From Novosphingobium sp. MW5 (GTDB lineage Bacteria > Pseudomonadota > Alphaproteobacteria > Sphingomonadales > Sphingomonadaceae): 64,000 bases of DNA. The notes under the pieces are model-generated. The model searched no databases and was not told the DNA's origin. It saw nothing but the letters and a program-made list of their open reading frames with translations. The stretch covers positions 2,790,001 to 2,854,000 of the forward strand of contig JAPCWB010000001.1 of assembly GCA_025938935.1 (NCBI GenBank), in the 5' to 3' direction. A program made the position numbers and the translations under genes. Positions within the stretch are counted from its first letter, which is position 1, and the number at the start of each line of letters is the position of its first letter. Below, piece after piece: positions 47,906 through 59,296 of the stretch.

Positions 47906-50041
47906 TCAGGCTTTCCGTACTTCCACCGGCAGGGCCGAAAAGCGCGGCATGAAGTTGATCGGCTGGACCTGCTCGGTCAGCGAAGTCAGTCGCCCGACAT
48001 TGCTGCCGCCCTCGGCGCGCGCATCGCTCGTGCCTTCCAGTGTGCCGAACATGTGCGTCATCGAAACAACGCCGCGCCGCAGCCGGTCCTCGCCTTTCAC
48101 GAAAGCCCGGATCGCGCCGTGGGCAGAGGCAATCTCGATCGCCGCCCCGTCCTCCAGCCCCAGTTCGGTCATGTCATCCGGGTTCATGTAGGCATGGTTC
48201 ACGGGGTGCCGCCGGCGGTTGCCCCGGGATTCGCGGAAAGCCCCGTTCAGTGCGTGAAGCACGCGGCGGCAGGTCAGGCGAAGGCGCGCGCGATCGGGTC
48301 CCTCTTCGGCAACGAGTGCCAGCTCTGCGGCTACATCAGGCGGGCAGAGTTCCAGCTTCTGCTCCCAGCCTTCCGGCGCGGGCAGAACATATTCCGGATC
48401 GCGCCGGGGCCGTACGCCACCGGGATTGGCCGCCAGTTCCTCGAAAGTCACCGCGCCGTCGCTGCACAGGAAGCGGCACAGGTCCTCCGGATCAGGCGGC
48501 GTTTCGTGTGACAGCTTCAGCCCGCCCGGGATGGATGCGTAATCGAGCCCATAGCCCCAGTACTTGAAGGTGAGGTCGAGCCCCATCCTCGCCGCAACCG
48601 TCCAGAAAAACTCCCAATCATCGACGACATCGCCGGGCTTTGGCACCAGCGGCGGCGAATATTGCGCGAAGGGTTCGGGAAAAAGCGCATCGGCAGCAAA
48701 TGTGAGTTCGTGCCGCTCGAACGGCTGGCTCGCGGCAATGACATAGTCGGCCAGCTTGCCGGTTTCGGTCATGCGGCAATCGAGCGAGACGAGCAGGTCG
48801 AGCGCCTCGAAGGCCGGTTTCGCCACGGCCGGATCGCCCAGTGCCATCAGCGGATCCCCGCCGAAGACGATCAGGGCGCGGATGCGGTCGGGGTGGTCGA
48901 TCAGGATTTCACGCGGGATCAGCGCGGAAGGCATTTCGTGCATCAGCGGCCCGACCGGCTCTGACAGGCAGAAGGGCGCCTTTTCGAAACTGCGGCTGGG
49001 CGCGAGCGCCATCTCGCGCACCACTTTGGACTTGAGCGTGCCGGGATTGCGGACGAGGTCACCAGCCCGCCGATATCCGCCTGCCAGCAGGCCGACGATG
49101 TCGATCATTGTTTCGGCAAGGTTGGAATGGTCGCTCATAGACGGGCCAGTACCGCTGCCGACAACCGGGCGTTTGGCCTCGCCAAGCCAGCGGGCGAGGG
49201 TTTCGATCTGCTCCACCGGCACATCGGCGCGTGCGGCGGCCAGTTCGGGCGTGAACGGCGCAACCGCCGCGCGCAGGTCCTCCAGCCCATTGCAATGGCG
49301 GGCCACGAAGTCCCGGTCCCACGTGCCGTCGCGCAGCATGGCGTGGGAAACTGCGGCAAAGATCGCCGCGTCCTGACCGGGCTTTGGCTGGATATGAAGA
49401 TCGGCATAGCGCGCGGTTTCGCTGCGGCGCGGGTCGATCAGCACGACCTTGCCGCCGCGCTCCTTCAGCCGTTCGAACGAGCGCCCCGGCGCGCCGCTTT
49501 CGGCCACGGCATAAGGCGCGCCCTGATGCGTCACGACCGGATTGCCGCCGCTGAGCACCGCCAGATCGGCATCGCGGATGGCGTGCTTGCCGCTTGCCAT
49601 GATGCCGATCCGCGCGGCGGAGACCCATTTGCCCGACTGGTCGATAGTCATGGTTGAGAAGAAGTTGGGCGTGCCCAGCTCTGCTACCCAAGCGCGCTCC
49701 ATGATGTTGCCCAGCACCGAACGATAGGCCCCGGTGCCGTGATAGACAGCCACCGCGCGCGGGCCGTGTTCCGCGACGATAGCAGCAAGTCGGTCGCCGA
49801 TTTCCGCCATGGCCTGTGTAGTCGGGATCATCTCCCCCCGTTTCAGGCTGGCGAGCAGCCGACCTTCCGCGCCGTTGTGGAACTCGACCGAGGCGAGCCC
49901 CTTGGGGCAAAGATAGGCTCCGTAAGGCGACAGCGCGCCATCGGGCCGCGCGCCCTCCAGCCGGCCATCGACCACGTCGACTTCCATCGCGCAGTGCGCG
50001 CTGCAATTGCGGCAGAAGGTTTTCGCCGTGCGCCTCTCCAT
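47906..50041 (-). CDS. molybdopterin-dependent oxidoreductase (formate dehydrogenase/BisC-like)
   Basis: 711 residues from ATG 50041. The N-terminal [4Fe-4S] motif CRNCSAHC...YLCPKG (residues about 10-47), Molybdopterin domain (GGNPVVTHQGAPY, LIDPRRSETARYAD) and C-terminal dinucleotide-binding domain (NPDDMTELGLEDGAAIEI) follow in order. Catalyses oxo-transfer or dehydrogenation with bis-MGD. At the position of the metal ligand (about 130, TIDQSGKWVS) there is no Cys or Sec; a Ser may replace it. No small subunit or chaperone gene is adjacent, so it is probably a soluble single-subunit enzyme. The frame extends to 50098. Confidence 0.88.
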   Translation of the reverse strand: MERRTAKTFCRNCSAHCAMEVDVVDGRLEGARPDGALSPYGAYLCPKGLASVEFHNGAEGRLLASLKRGEMIPTTQAMAEIGDRLAAIVAEHGPRAVAVYHGTGAYRSVLGNIMERAWVAELGTPNFFSTMTIDQSGKWVSAARIGIMASGKHAIRDADLAVLSGGNPVVTHQGAPYAVAESGAPGRSFERLKERGGKVVLIDPRRSETARYADLHIQPKPGQDAAIFAAVSHAMLRDGTWDRDFVARHCNGLEDLRAAVAPFTPELAAARADVPVEQIETLARWLGEAKRPVVGSGTGPSMSDHSNLAETMIDIVGLLAGGYRRAGDLVRNPGTLKSKVVREMALAPSRSFEKAPFCLSEPVGPLMHEMPSALIPREILIDHPDRIRALIVFGGDPLMALGDPAVAKPAFEALDLLVSLDCRMTETGKLADYVIAASQPFERHELTFAADALFPEPFAQYSPPLVPKPGDVVDDWEFFWTVAARMGLDLTFKYWGYGLDYASIPGGLKLSHETPPDPEDLCRFLCSDGAVTFEELAANPGGVRPRRDPEYVLPAPEGWEQKLELCPPDVAAELALVAEEGPDRARLRLTCRRVLHALNGAFRESRGNRRRHPVNHAYMNPDDMTELGLEDGAAIEIASAHGAIRAFVKGEDRLRRGVVSMTHMFGTLEGTSDARAEGGSNVGRLTSLTEQVQPINFMPRFSALPVEVRKA

Positions 50042-50052
50042 AGGGGAGAGGC
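50032..50052. promoter_or_regulatory. hairpin over the oxidoreductase start codon
   Basis: Perfect 8-bp arms GCCTCTCC and GGAGAGGC with a 5-nt loop containing the start codon (ATG at 50041-50039). A fold in the mRNA would cover the start. No clear Shine-Dalgarno precedes this ATG. Confidence 0.45.
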
Positions 50053-50116
50053 TAACCGCGCCGGCCTGCACCGCAAGGGCGCGGCGGCCCGCAATCAAGC
50101 GAAACCGCCGACAGGG

Positions 50117-51067
50117 TCAGGCCTCGCCCGCCTCCAGCAGCATGGCGTTGGCCAGCTCGAGCGCCTGCGAATAGTCGTCACGCGCCGAGGGGATGTGCAG
50201 GCGGTAAGTGCAGAACCCGTGGATGGTGCCGTCGGCCTCCAAAAGCATTGTGCGCACCCCTGCTGCTTCCAGCAGCTGGGCATAGGCGCGGCCCTCGTCC
50301 CGCAGCGGGTCCAACCCTGCGGTGACGACCAGCGCGGGCGGCAGGCCTGACAGGTCGGCCCGCGCCGGCGAGGCGCGCCAGTGCGAGACATCGCTGGCAT
50401 AGGCGCGGTCGAAGAAGGCCATGTCGTTGCTCGACAGGAAGAAGCCATCGGCGAAGGTATCGCGCGAGGTGTGGCGCTCGTGCGAATCGGTGACCGGGTA
50501 GATCAGGAACTGGAACAGCACCGGCAGCGCCGCCGGTTCATCGCGCAGGGCGATCGTGGTTACGGCGGCGAGGTTGCCCCCGGCGCTGTCTCCCGCGAGC
50601 ACCAGCGCGGTCGGTTCGATCCCGAGCCCCGCGCCATTCGCCGCCACCCAACGCGCCGCCGCCTCGGCATCGTCAGGCGCGGCGGGCCGAGGGTTTTCGG
50701 GTGCGAGCCGGTATTCGACCGAGACCACCGGCAGGTCGAGCGCGCGGGCCATGTCGGCGCAGACGGCGGCGTGGGTGTCGATCGAACCGGCCGCAAAGCC
50801 ACCACCGTGGTAATAGACCACCACCGGCCCGGCCCCGCGCTCCGTACGCGCATCGAACAGGCGCAGCGGGATGTCCCCGCCGGGCCCCGGCATGACGGCA
50901 TCGCGGATCACCGCCAGATCACCCACCGGCACATCGAGCGAGGGGATCGAGCCCGGCGGCAGGCTGCGCATGAAAGCCACCAGCTCGTCGCTCATCGGCG
51001 GGCGCGGGTTGGCTTTCATCATGTCGAGGAAGGCCTGGACGTCGGGACGGACGAAGTGTTCGCTCAA
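50117..51067 (-). CDS. HSL-family alpha/beta hydrolase (esterase)
   Basis: 316 residues. A hormone-sensitive-lipase type esterase. Oxyanion motif HGGG in VVYYHGGGFAAG (about 84), nucleophile in LAGDSAGGN (about 157), the Asp in VVTAGLDPLRDEG and His in TIHGFCTY. Starts at TTG (51067) with GGAGAG 6 nt upstream. Followed by a 50-nt gap toward the oxidoreductase; preceded by two SDR genes on the same strand, so these four may be co-transcribed. Substrate unknown. Confidence 0.93.
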   Translation of the reverse strand: MSEHFVRPDVQAFLDMMKANPRPPMSDELVAFMRSLPPGSIPSLDVPVGDLAVIRDAVMPGPGGDIPLRLFDARTERGAGPVVVYYHGGGFAAGSIDTHAAVCADMARALDLPVVSVEYRLAPENPRPAAPDDAEAAARWVAANGAGLGIEPTALVLAGDSAGGNLAAVTTIALRDEPAALPVLFQFLIYPVTDSHERHTSRDTFADGFFLSSNDMAFFDRAYASDVSHWRASPARADLSGLPPALVVTAGLDPLRDEGRAYAQLLEAAGVRTMLLEADGTIHGFCTYRLHIPSARDDYSQALELANAMLLEAGEA

Positions 51068-51101
51068 GGGGTCTCTCCGGTATGTTGTCGTGCCAGCTTA
51101 G

Positions 51102-51815
51102 CTAATAGTCGATCCGGCTGCCATCCCGGGCAAAAAGCCCGCCGCTGTCCTTTTGGGTCAGCCCGTCGATCACATCCAGCAGGTGCCCGGCAGACCGCTC
51201 AGGCGTGAACAGCCTGTCCTGCGGCACGCCGCGCTGGAATGGCTGAGAGAGATCGGTGTCGACCGTACCCGGATGGAGCGCCACGGCAATCGCCCCCGGC
51301 CGCACGCGCACCAGCTCGATCGCCCAGTTGCGCACCAGCATGTTGAGCGCCGCCTTCGACGCGCGGTAGGAATGCCAGCCGCCGAGCCGGTTGTCGCCAA
51401 TTGACCCGACCCGGGCGGAGAGCACGGCGAACACGGACCGCTCGGCCCGCGGCAGGAGCGGCAGGACGTGCTTGGCGATCAGCGCCGGACCGATCGTGTT
51501 GAGCGCGAAAACCTCCGCCATCACCGCGCCGTCCACCTGCGCCCAACCCTTTTCCGGCCCCTTGCCGCCGGGCGTGGTCAGGATGCCGGTGGCAACGATG
51601 GCAAGGTCGATCCCCCCGCCCTCGCCCATCCGCGCGGCAGCACTGGCGATGGACGCCTCGTCGGTCAGGTCGAAGGCCAGCGGCACGACCTTGCCCCCGC
51701 CCGCGGTCGGCCGCCGGGAGAGAGCGAAAACCTCCGCCACGTCCTCCCGCGCGGCCAGCTGCGCCACGAGCGCAGCGCCGATCCCGCCCGAGGCACCGAA
51801 GATACAGGCGCGCAA
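51102..51815 (-). CDS. SDR-family NAD(P)-dependent oxidoreductase
   Basis: 237 residues. Short-chain dehydrogenase: Gly motif FGASGGIGAAL at the N-terminus, Ser in SARVGSIGDN and the catalytic Y-x3-K in YRASKAALNML (about 152). Starts at TTG 51815 with only a weak ribosome site, 5 nt after the preceding SDR stop, so probably coupled. Substrate unknown; the family of small C-factor-like dehydrogenases is a reasonable comparison. Confidence 0.9.
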   Translation of the reverse strand: MRACIFGASGGIGAALVAQLAAREDVAEVFALSRRPTAGGGKVVPLAFDLTDEASIASAAARMGEGGGIDLAIVATGILTTPGGKGPEKGWAQVDGAVMAEVFALNTIGPALIAKHVLPLLPRAERSVFAVLSARVGSIGDNRLGGWHSYRASKAALNMLVRNWAIELVRVRPGAIAVALHPGTVDTDLSQPFQRGVPQDRLFTPERSAGHLLDVIDGLTQKDSGGLFARDGSRIDY

Positions 51816-51820
51816 GGGTC

Positions 51821-52561
51821 TCAGACCCCCGCAGCCATGCCGCCGGTCACCCGCAGCGTCTCACCCGTGATGAAGGCGGCCTTGTCCGACACGAGGAACA
51901 GCAGCGCATCGACGATGTGTCGCTCTTCCCCATCGCCTTGCAGCATCTGCATGGCCTTGACGCGGGCCTTAGTTGCCTCGGGCAGTTCGTTGCGGATCGT
52001 TTCGGTAAGGATCAGCCCCGGCGAGATCGCGTTGACGCGAATCCCATCAGGCGCCAGTTCCCGCGCGAAGGTGATGCCCAGCGCCGCCACGGCGAGCTTG
52101 CTGTCGCCATAGGGCGAGCCGCCCATGTGCGCCGCGCTGGAGGATATGTTGACGATCGAGGCACCCGCCCGCCCCTTCATGTGCGGCAAGGCGGCCAAGG
52201 TGCAGCCAACGACCCCCATCACGTTGACATCGAACAGCCGCCGCATCTTGGCCATGCCGAGCGTGGTGATCGGCTTGCCATATTCGTCGGAGTGAAGCCC
52301 GGCGTTGTTTACCAGAACGTCGATGCCGCCATGTGGTGCAGCGGCCTGTTCCATGACAGCTGCCATGCGCGCCTCGTCCGTCACGTCGCCGGCAAGCCCC
52401 TCCGCCGAATGGCCGAGCGCGCGGATTTCGGCGGCGGCGGCTTCGGCCTCGGCACCGTCGATATCGACCAGCACGGCGTGGTATCCTTCTGCCGCCAGCG
52501 CATGCCCGAACGCCTTGCCAAAGCCGCGGCCGCCGCCGGTGATCACTGCTGTCTTCGTCAA
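51821..52561 (-). CDS. SDR-family oxidoreductase
   Basis: 246 residues. Classical SDR: TGGGRGFGKAFG at the N-terminus, LVNNAGLH (about 87), Ser-rich NISSSAAHMGG and YGDSKLAVAAL, and a C-terminal FITGETLRVTGG. Oxidises or reduces an alcohol/ketone with NAD(P). Starts at TTG 52561 after GGGAGA. Divergent from the amidohydrolase with 141 nt between starts. Confidence 0.92.
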   Translation of the reverse strand: MTKTAVITGGGRGFGKAFGHALAAEGYHAVLVDIDGAEAEAAAAEIRALGHSAEGLAGDVTDEARMAAVMEQAAAPHGGIDVLVNNAGLHSDEYGKPITTLGMAKMRRLFDVNVMGVVGCTLAALPHMKGRAGASIVNISSSAAHMGGSPYGDSKLAVAALGITFARELAPDGIRVNAISPGLILTETIRNELPEATKARVKAMQMLQGDGEERHIVDALLFLVSDKAAFITGETLRVTGGMAAGV

Positions 52562-52702
52562 AATTCAGTCTCCCTTGGATCACTAGGGACCACAGCCAAA
52601 GCCCTTCGACAAGCCGCCATGCACGTTCATCGGACGGGCGTTGACAAAGCGGAATTGGCCCCGATGCTGCGCGCCATTCAACGCACCGGGGACACCGCTC
52701 GC

Positions 52703-55965
<3,263 letters not shown>

Positions 55966-55978
55966 GCCGGTCCGGACG

Positions 55979-56027
55979 GCAGGCACTTTCGTTTTCCTAC
56001 ACGAAAACAATGTGACAAAGTGCCTGC
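55979..56027. repeat. nested palindrome downstream of the amidohydrolase gene
   Basis: Outer arms GCAGGCACTTT (55979-55989) and AAAGTGCCTGC (56017-56027), perfect over 11 bp, enclose inner arms GTTTTC and GAAAAC around CTACAC. It begins 13 nt after the amidohydrolase stop. Possibly a terminator or a recombination remnant; no T-run. Confidence 0.6.
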
Positions 56028-56058
56028 CGCTCTTTGATTCCGTGAACCCGCCTCCCAT

Positions 56059-56086
56059 GAAAGCCGCGCCCGCCAGCGCGGCTTTC
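56059..56086. terminator. hairpin between the amidohydrolase and sdhB genes
   Basis: Perfect 10-bp arms GAAAGCCGCG and CGCGGCTTTC, loop of 8 nt; the right arm ends TTTC followed by TCC. Terminator-like. The rest of 55966-56257 holds no gene that I can see and must contain the sdhB promoter. Confidence 0.6.
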
Positions 56087-56257
56087 TCCGCATCTGGCCC
56101 CCGCGCGCGTGAGAGATGCGCTGCGTATGTACTTCATCAACTTGCACACCGCGCAACCGTTCGTCGCGCCAGCTTTTCGCCCCGACGTTCCCTCCCCCTT
56201 GCCCCCGCGCGCTGAATCGCTAGAGGGGTCCGCAAAGCTTAGGATGGAACCGGATTC

Positions 56258-57040
56258 ATGGCCGAATTTTTCCTCGACGCGAAAAGCAAGATCAGCGGCA
56301 AGGGCAACGTGCACAAGGCCGAAGGCGCGGCCAAGGTGAAGAAGTTCACCGTGTACCGCTACGACCCCGATTCCGGCCAGAACCCGCGCTATGACACGTT
56401 CGAGATCGACCTTGAAAAGTGCGGCCCGATGGTTCTCGACGCGATCATCAAGATCAAGAACGAGATCGATCCGACGCTAACCTTCCGCCGCTCCTGCCGC
56501 GAGGGCATCTGCGGTTCGTGCTCGATGAACATCAACGGCCGCAACGGCCTCGCCTGCACCACCGCGATCGAGGACCTTTCGGGTGACATCCGCATCACCC
56601 CGCTGCCGCACATGGAAGTGATCAAGGACCTGGTCCCAGATTTCACCCACTTCTACGCGCAGTATTCCTCGATCCGTCCCCGGCTTCAGGCCGTATCGAC
56701 CACGCCTTCGGGCAAGGAGCGCCTGCAGTCGCCTGAACAGCGCGAGAAGCTGGACGGCCTTTATGAGTGCATCCTCTGCGCCTGCTGCTCCACCTCGTGC
56801 CCGAGCTACTGGTGGAATTCGGACAAGTTCCTCGGCCCGGCGATCCTGCTCCAAGCCTATCGCTGGCTGGCTGACAGCCGCGACGAAATGACCGGCGAGC
56901 GGCTTGACGAGCTGGAAGATCCGTTTCGCCTCTATCGCTGCCACACGATCATGAACTGCGCGAACGTCTGTCCCAAGGGCCTCAGCCCCGCCAAAGCCAT
57001 CGCTGAAATCAAGAAGATGCAGGCCGAACGGCACGTTTGA
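56258..57040 (+). CDS. sdhB: succinate dehydrogenase iron-sulfur subunit
   Basis: 260 residues. It passes electrons from SdhA flavin to quinone. [2Fe-2S]: [14 protein letters not shown] and the later Cys in LACTT; [4Fe-4S]: [11 protein letters not shown]; [3Fe-4S]: [15 protein letters not shown]. SdhC, SdhD and SdhA are not in the window; they could lie elsewhere. Precedes zapE by 6 nt, which looks like a co-transcribed pair. N-terminus has an extra leader ([20 protein letters not shown]). Confidence 0.97.
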   Translation: MAEFFLDAKSKISGKGNVHKAEGAAKVKKFTVYRYDPDSGQNPRYDTFEIDLEKCGPMVLDAIIKIKNEIDPTLTFRRSCREGICGSCSMNINGRNGLACTTAIEDLSGDIRITPLPHMEVIKDLVPDFTHFYAQYSSIRPRLQAVSTTPSGKERLQSPEQREKLDGLYECILCACCSTSCPSYWWNSDKFLGPAILLQAYRWLADSRDEMTGERLDELEDPFRLYRCHTIMNCANVCPKGLSPAKAIAEIKKMQAERHV

Positions 57041-57046
57041 CGTGCC

Positions 57047-58162
57047 ATGAGCGGCCTGATCGAACGATACGAGGCGCTGGTCGCCACGGGCGAGCTTCGG
57101 CCCGATCCGGAACAGGCCGCCGCCGCCGAACGCCTCGCCCAATTGCAGCGCGAGCTGGAATCGACCGCAGCGCCGCGTGGCCTGCTCGGCAAGCTGTTCA
57201 CCAAGAAGCCCCCTGCCCCGCGCGGCATTTACCTGTGGGGCGGTGTCGGGCGCGGCAAGTCGATGCTGATGGACCTGTTCCATGAAAACCTGAACATCCG
57301 CCGCAAGCGCCGCGTCCACTTCCACGCCTTCATGCAGGAAGTCCACGCGCTCCTCCGAGAGGAACGCAAGAAGGAAGAAGGCGACCCGATCCCGCCGGTC
57401 GCCAAGGCACTGGGCGAGCACATCCGCTGCCTCGCCTTCGACGAGATGGTGGTCAACAATTCGGCCGATGCGATGATCATGAGCCGGCTGTTTACCGCGC
57501 TGATCCGCGATGAAGGTGTGACGGTCGTGACAACCTCCAACCGCGCCCCGTCACAGCTTTACAAGGACGGGCTCAACCGCGAGCATTTCCTGCCTTTCAT
57601 CGCGCTGATTGAACGCGAACTCGACGTGCTGGCGCTGAACGGGCCAGTCGATTACCGGCTCGAGCGGCTCGGCGGCATGCCGACCCGGCACACGCCACTC
57701 GGTGAAGCTGCGACGGACCAGGTCCGCGAGGCCTTTTTCCGGCTGACCGACTATCCTCCCGAAGACGCAGTCCATGTGCCGTCCTGCGATCTCGATGTCG
57801 GCGGCGGGCGTATGCTCCACGTTCCCAAGGCGCTCAAGGGCGTCGCCGTGTTCAGCTTCAAGAAGCTCTGCGCAGAGGCGCGCGGCGCCCCGGATTACCT
57901 GTCGATTGCGCAGACCTTTCACACGGTCATCCTCGTCGGCATCCCCGGGATGGGCCCGGAGAACCGCAATGAGGCCGCACGGTTCGTGACGCTGATCGAC
58001 GCGCTCTATGAACACAAGGTCAAGCTTCTCGCCACCGCTGCGGCCGAGCCGGATGAACTTTACGAAGCGGGCGATGGCCGCTTCGAATTCGATCGCACGA
58101 TCAGCCGCCTAATGGAAATGCAGAGCGCCGAATATCTCGCCCTGGGTCACGGCGAGGAGTGA
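57047..58162 (+). CDS. zapE: AFG1-like ATPase, cell division protein ZapE
   Basis: 371 residues. Walker A GGVGRGKSMLMD (about 64-75) and Walker B CLAFDEMVV (about 127-135) with sensor-like TTSNRAPSQLYKDG. Family members bind FtsZ at the division ring or, in mitochondria (AFG1/LACE1), help turn over respiratory subunits. The sdhB-zapE pairing fits the mitochondrial parallel, but that is an inference. Starts 6 nt after sdhB. Confidence 0.92.
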   Translation: MSGLIERYEALVATGELRPDPEQAAAAERLAQLQRELESTAAPRGLLGKLFTKKPPAPRGIYLWGGVGRGKSMLMDLFHENLNIRRKRRVHFHAFMQEVHALLREERKKEEGDPIPPVAKALGEHIRCLAFDEMVVNNSADAMIMSRLFTALIRDEGVTVVTTSNRAPSQLYKDGLNREHFLPFIALIERELDVLALNGPVDYRLERLGGMPTRHTPLGEAATDQVREAFFRLTDYPPEDAVHVPSCDLDVGGGRMLHVPKALKGVAVFSFKKLCAEARGAPDYLSIAQTFHTVILVGIPGMGPENRNEAARFVTLIDALYEHKVKLLATAAAEPDELYEAGDGRFEFDRTISRLMEMQSAEYLALGHGEE

Positions 58163-58234
58163 CTTGAAATCCGGTCCGGCCGCCCCATATGGCGGTCATT
58201 CCGGCGATAACACCCCGCCGAGGTGGATTTTCCC

Positions 58235-58933
58235 ATGATTGATATCCGACCTTTCGATGGCCTTGGTCATGCCGACCACGGCTGGCTCGACGCGCGCCAC
58301 CACTTCAGCTTTGCCTCATACCACGATCCGGCCCGCATGGGCTGGGGCGCAATTCGCGTGTGGAACGACGATACGATTGCCGCTCGCAAGGGCTTTGACC
58401 CGCACCCGCACAAAGACATGGAGATCATCACCTTCGTTCGGACCGGTGCGATCACGCACCGCGATTCGTTTGGCAACCAGGGACGCACTGGCGCCGGCGA
58501 TGTCCAGGTGATGAGCGCTGGCAACGGCGTCGTCCACGCGGAATATAACCTTGAGGACGAGGCTACGACCCTGTTCCAGATCTGGGTGATTCCTGATGGC
58601 CGCGGCGGGCAGCCGCATTGGGGCCAGCGCGAGTTCCCCCGGGGAGAACGTTCCGGCAAGTGGGTCATCCTCGCGAGCGGCGATCCGGAGGGCGACGATG
58701 CCCTTCCGATCCGCGCCAATGCCCGCGTGATGGCTGCTACCCTGCCCGCTGGTTCGACCGTTACTTACGAAGCCGATCCGTCGCGGCACCAATACCTGGT
58801 CGCTCCCGTCGGACAGGTGAAAGTTAATGGCGTGACCGCGCAGCCGCGCGACGGAATCGCCGTGACCGGCGAAATAAAGATCGTGGTCGAGGCTGTCGAC
58901 GATGCCGAGATCGTGATGGTGGACGCTCGCTAG
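58235..58933 (+). CDS. pirin family protein
   Basis: 232 residues, two cupin domains. The N-terminal cupin has the metal-binding His pattern in HPHKDMEIITFVR and VVHAEYNLED; DARHHFSFASY and GWGAIRVWNDD are characteristic of the YhhW/pirin group. Some members have quercetinase activity. The ATG at 58235 lies behind GAGG at 58220; a GTG at 58223 in frame is an alternative. Confidence 0.92.
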   Translation: MIDIRPFDGLGHADHGWLDARHHFSFASYHDPARMGWGAIRVWNDDTIAARKGFDPHPHKDMEIITFVRTGAITHRDSFGNQGRTGAGDVQVMSAGNGVVHAEYNLEDEATTLFQIWVIPDGRGGQPHWGQREFPRGERSGKWVILASGDPEGDDALPIRANARVMAATLPAGSTVTYEADPSRHQYLVAPVGQVKVNGVTAQPRDGIAVTGEIKIVVEAVDDAEIVMVDAR

Positions 58934-58943
58934 GGGCAACGCG

Positions 58944-58967
58944 CTGGCGGTTCGAGAGGACCGCCAG
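58944..58967. terminator. hairpin just after the pirin gene
   Basis: Perfect 8-bp arms CTGGCGGT and ACCGCCAG, 8-nt loop, 11 nt after the pirin stop. No T-run, so a weaker candidate than the next one. Confidence 0.45.
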
Positions 58968-59026
58968 CTCTGCCTCGATCGGCTGCTGGTCACACGGACT
59001 GCCTGTCCAACGGCCGTCCCAAAAGC

Positions 59027-59056
59027 AAACACCCCAGCCTTGGCCGGGGTGTTTAA
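59027..59056. terminator. bidirectional terminator in the pirin/EAL gap
   Basis: AAACACCCC (59027-59035) pairs with GGGGTGTTT (59046-59054) over a 10-nt loop; the following T-A mix and the A-run on the left (59021-59024) allow use from both sides. Confidence 0.7.
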
Positions 59057-59296
59057 TGACCGGGAATGCTTAACGCAGCCCCGAACCGTTAACTAACTCA
59101 ACGACTCACACCCTTGGTGATTCGCCAAGCCAATCTCCTATTCGACCCCTCACAGTCGAGCCAAAAAAGCCGACTGTTTCAGAGATTTAGCTCAGTTGAA
59201 GAGCCACTTCCAGATCGACCAACCAAAGTCCATTGCGAGTCTCCAAACATATTGGACACTCGGTTCATATCCCTAATTTATGCAGTTAACAAGAAG
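59057..59296. other. gene-free, unusually AT-rich stretch
   Basis: About 240 nt between the terminator and the end of the EAL gene contain no gene I can support and are far richer in A and T than the rest of the window. A fragment TTTAGCTCAGTTGAAGAGCC looks like a tRNA D-arm, but no anticodon or T arm follows. It may be a decayed insertion; it could also hold an sRNA. Nothing else is recognisable. Confidence 0.5.

Noticed and set aside
59188..59260. tRNA-like sequence with a D-arm (AGCTCAGTTGAAGAGC)
   Set aside because: No complementary anticodon stem, T arm or acceptor stem could be formed around it, so it is not called as a tRNA.
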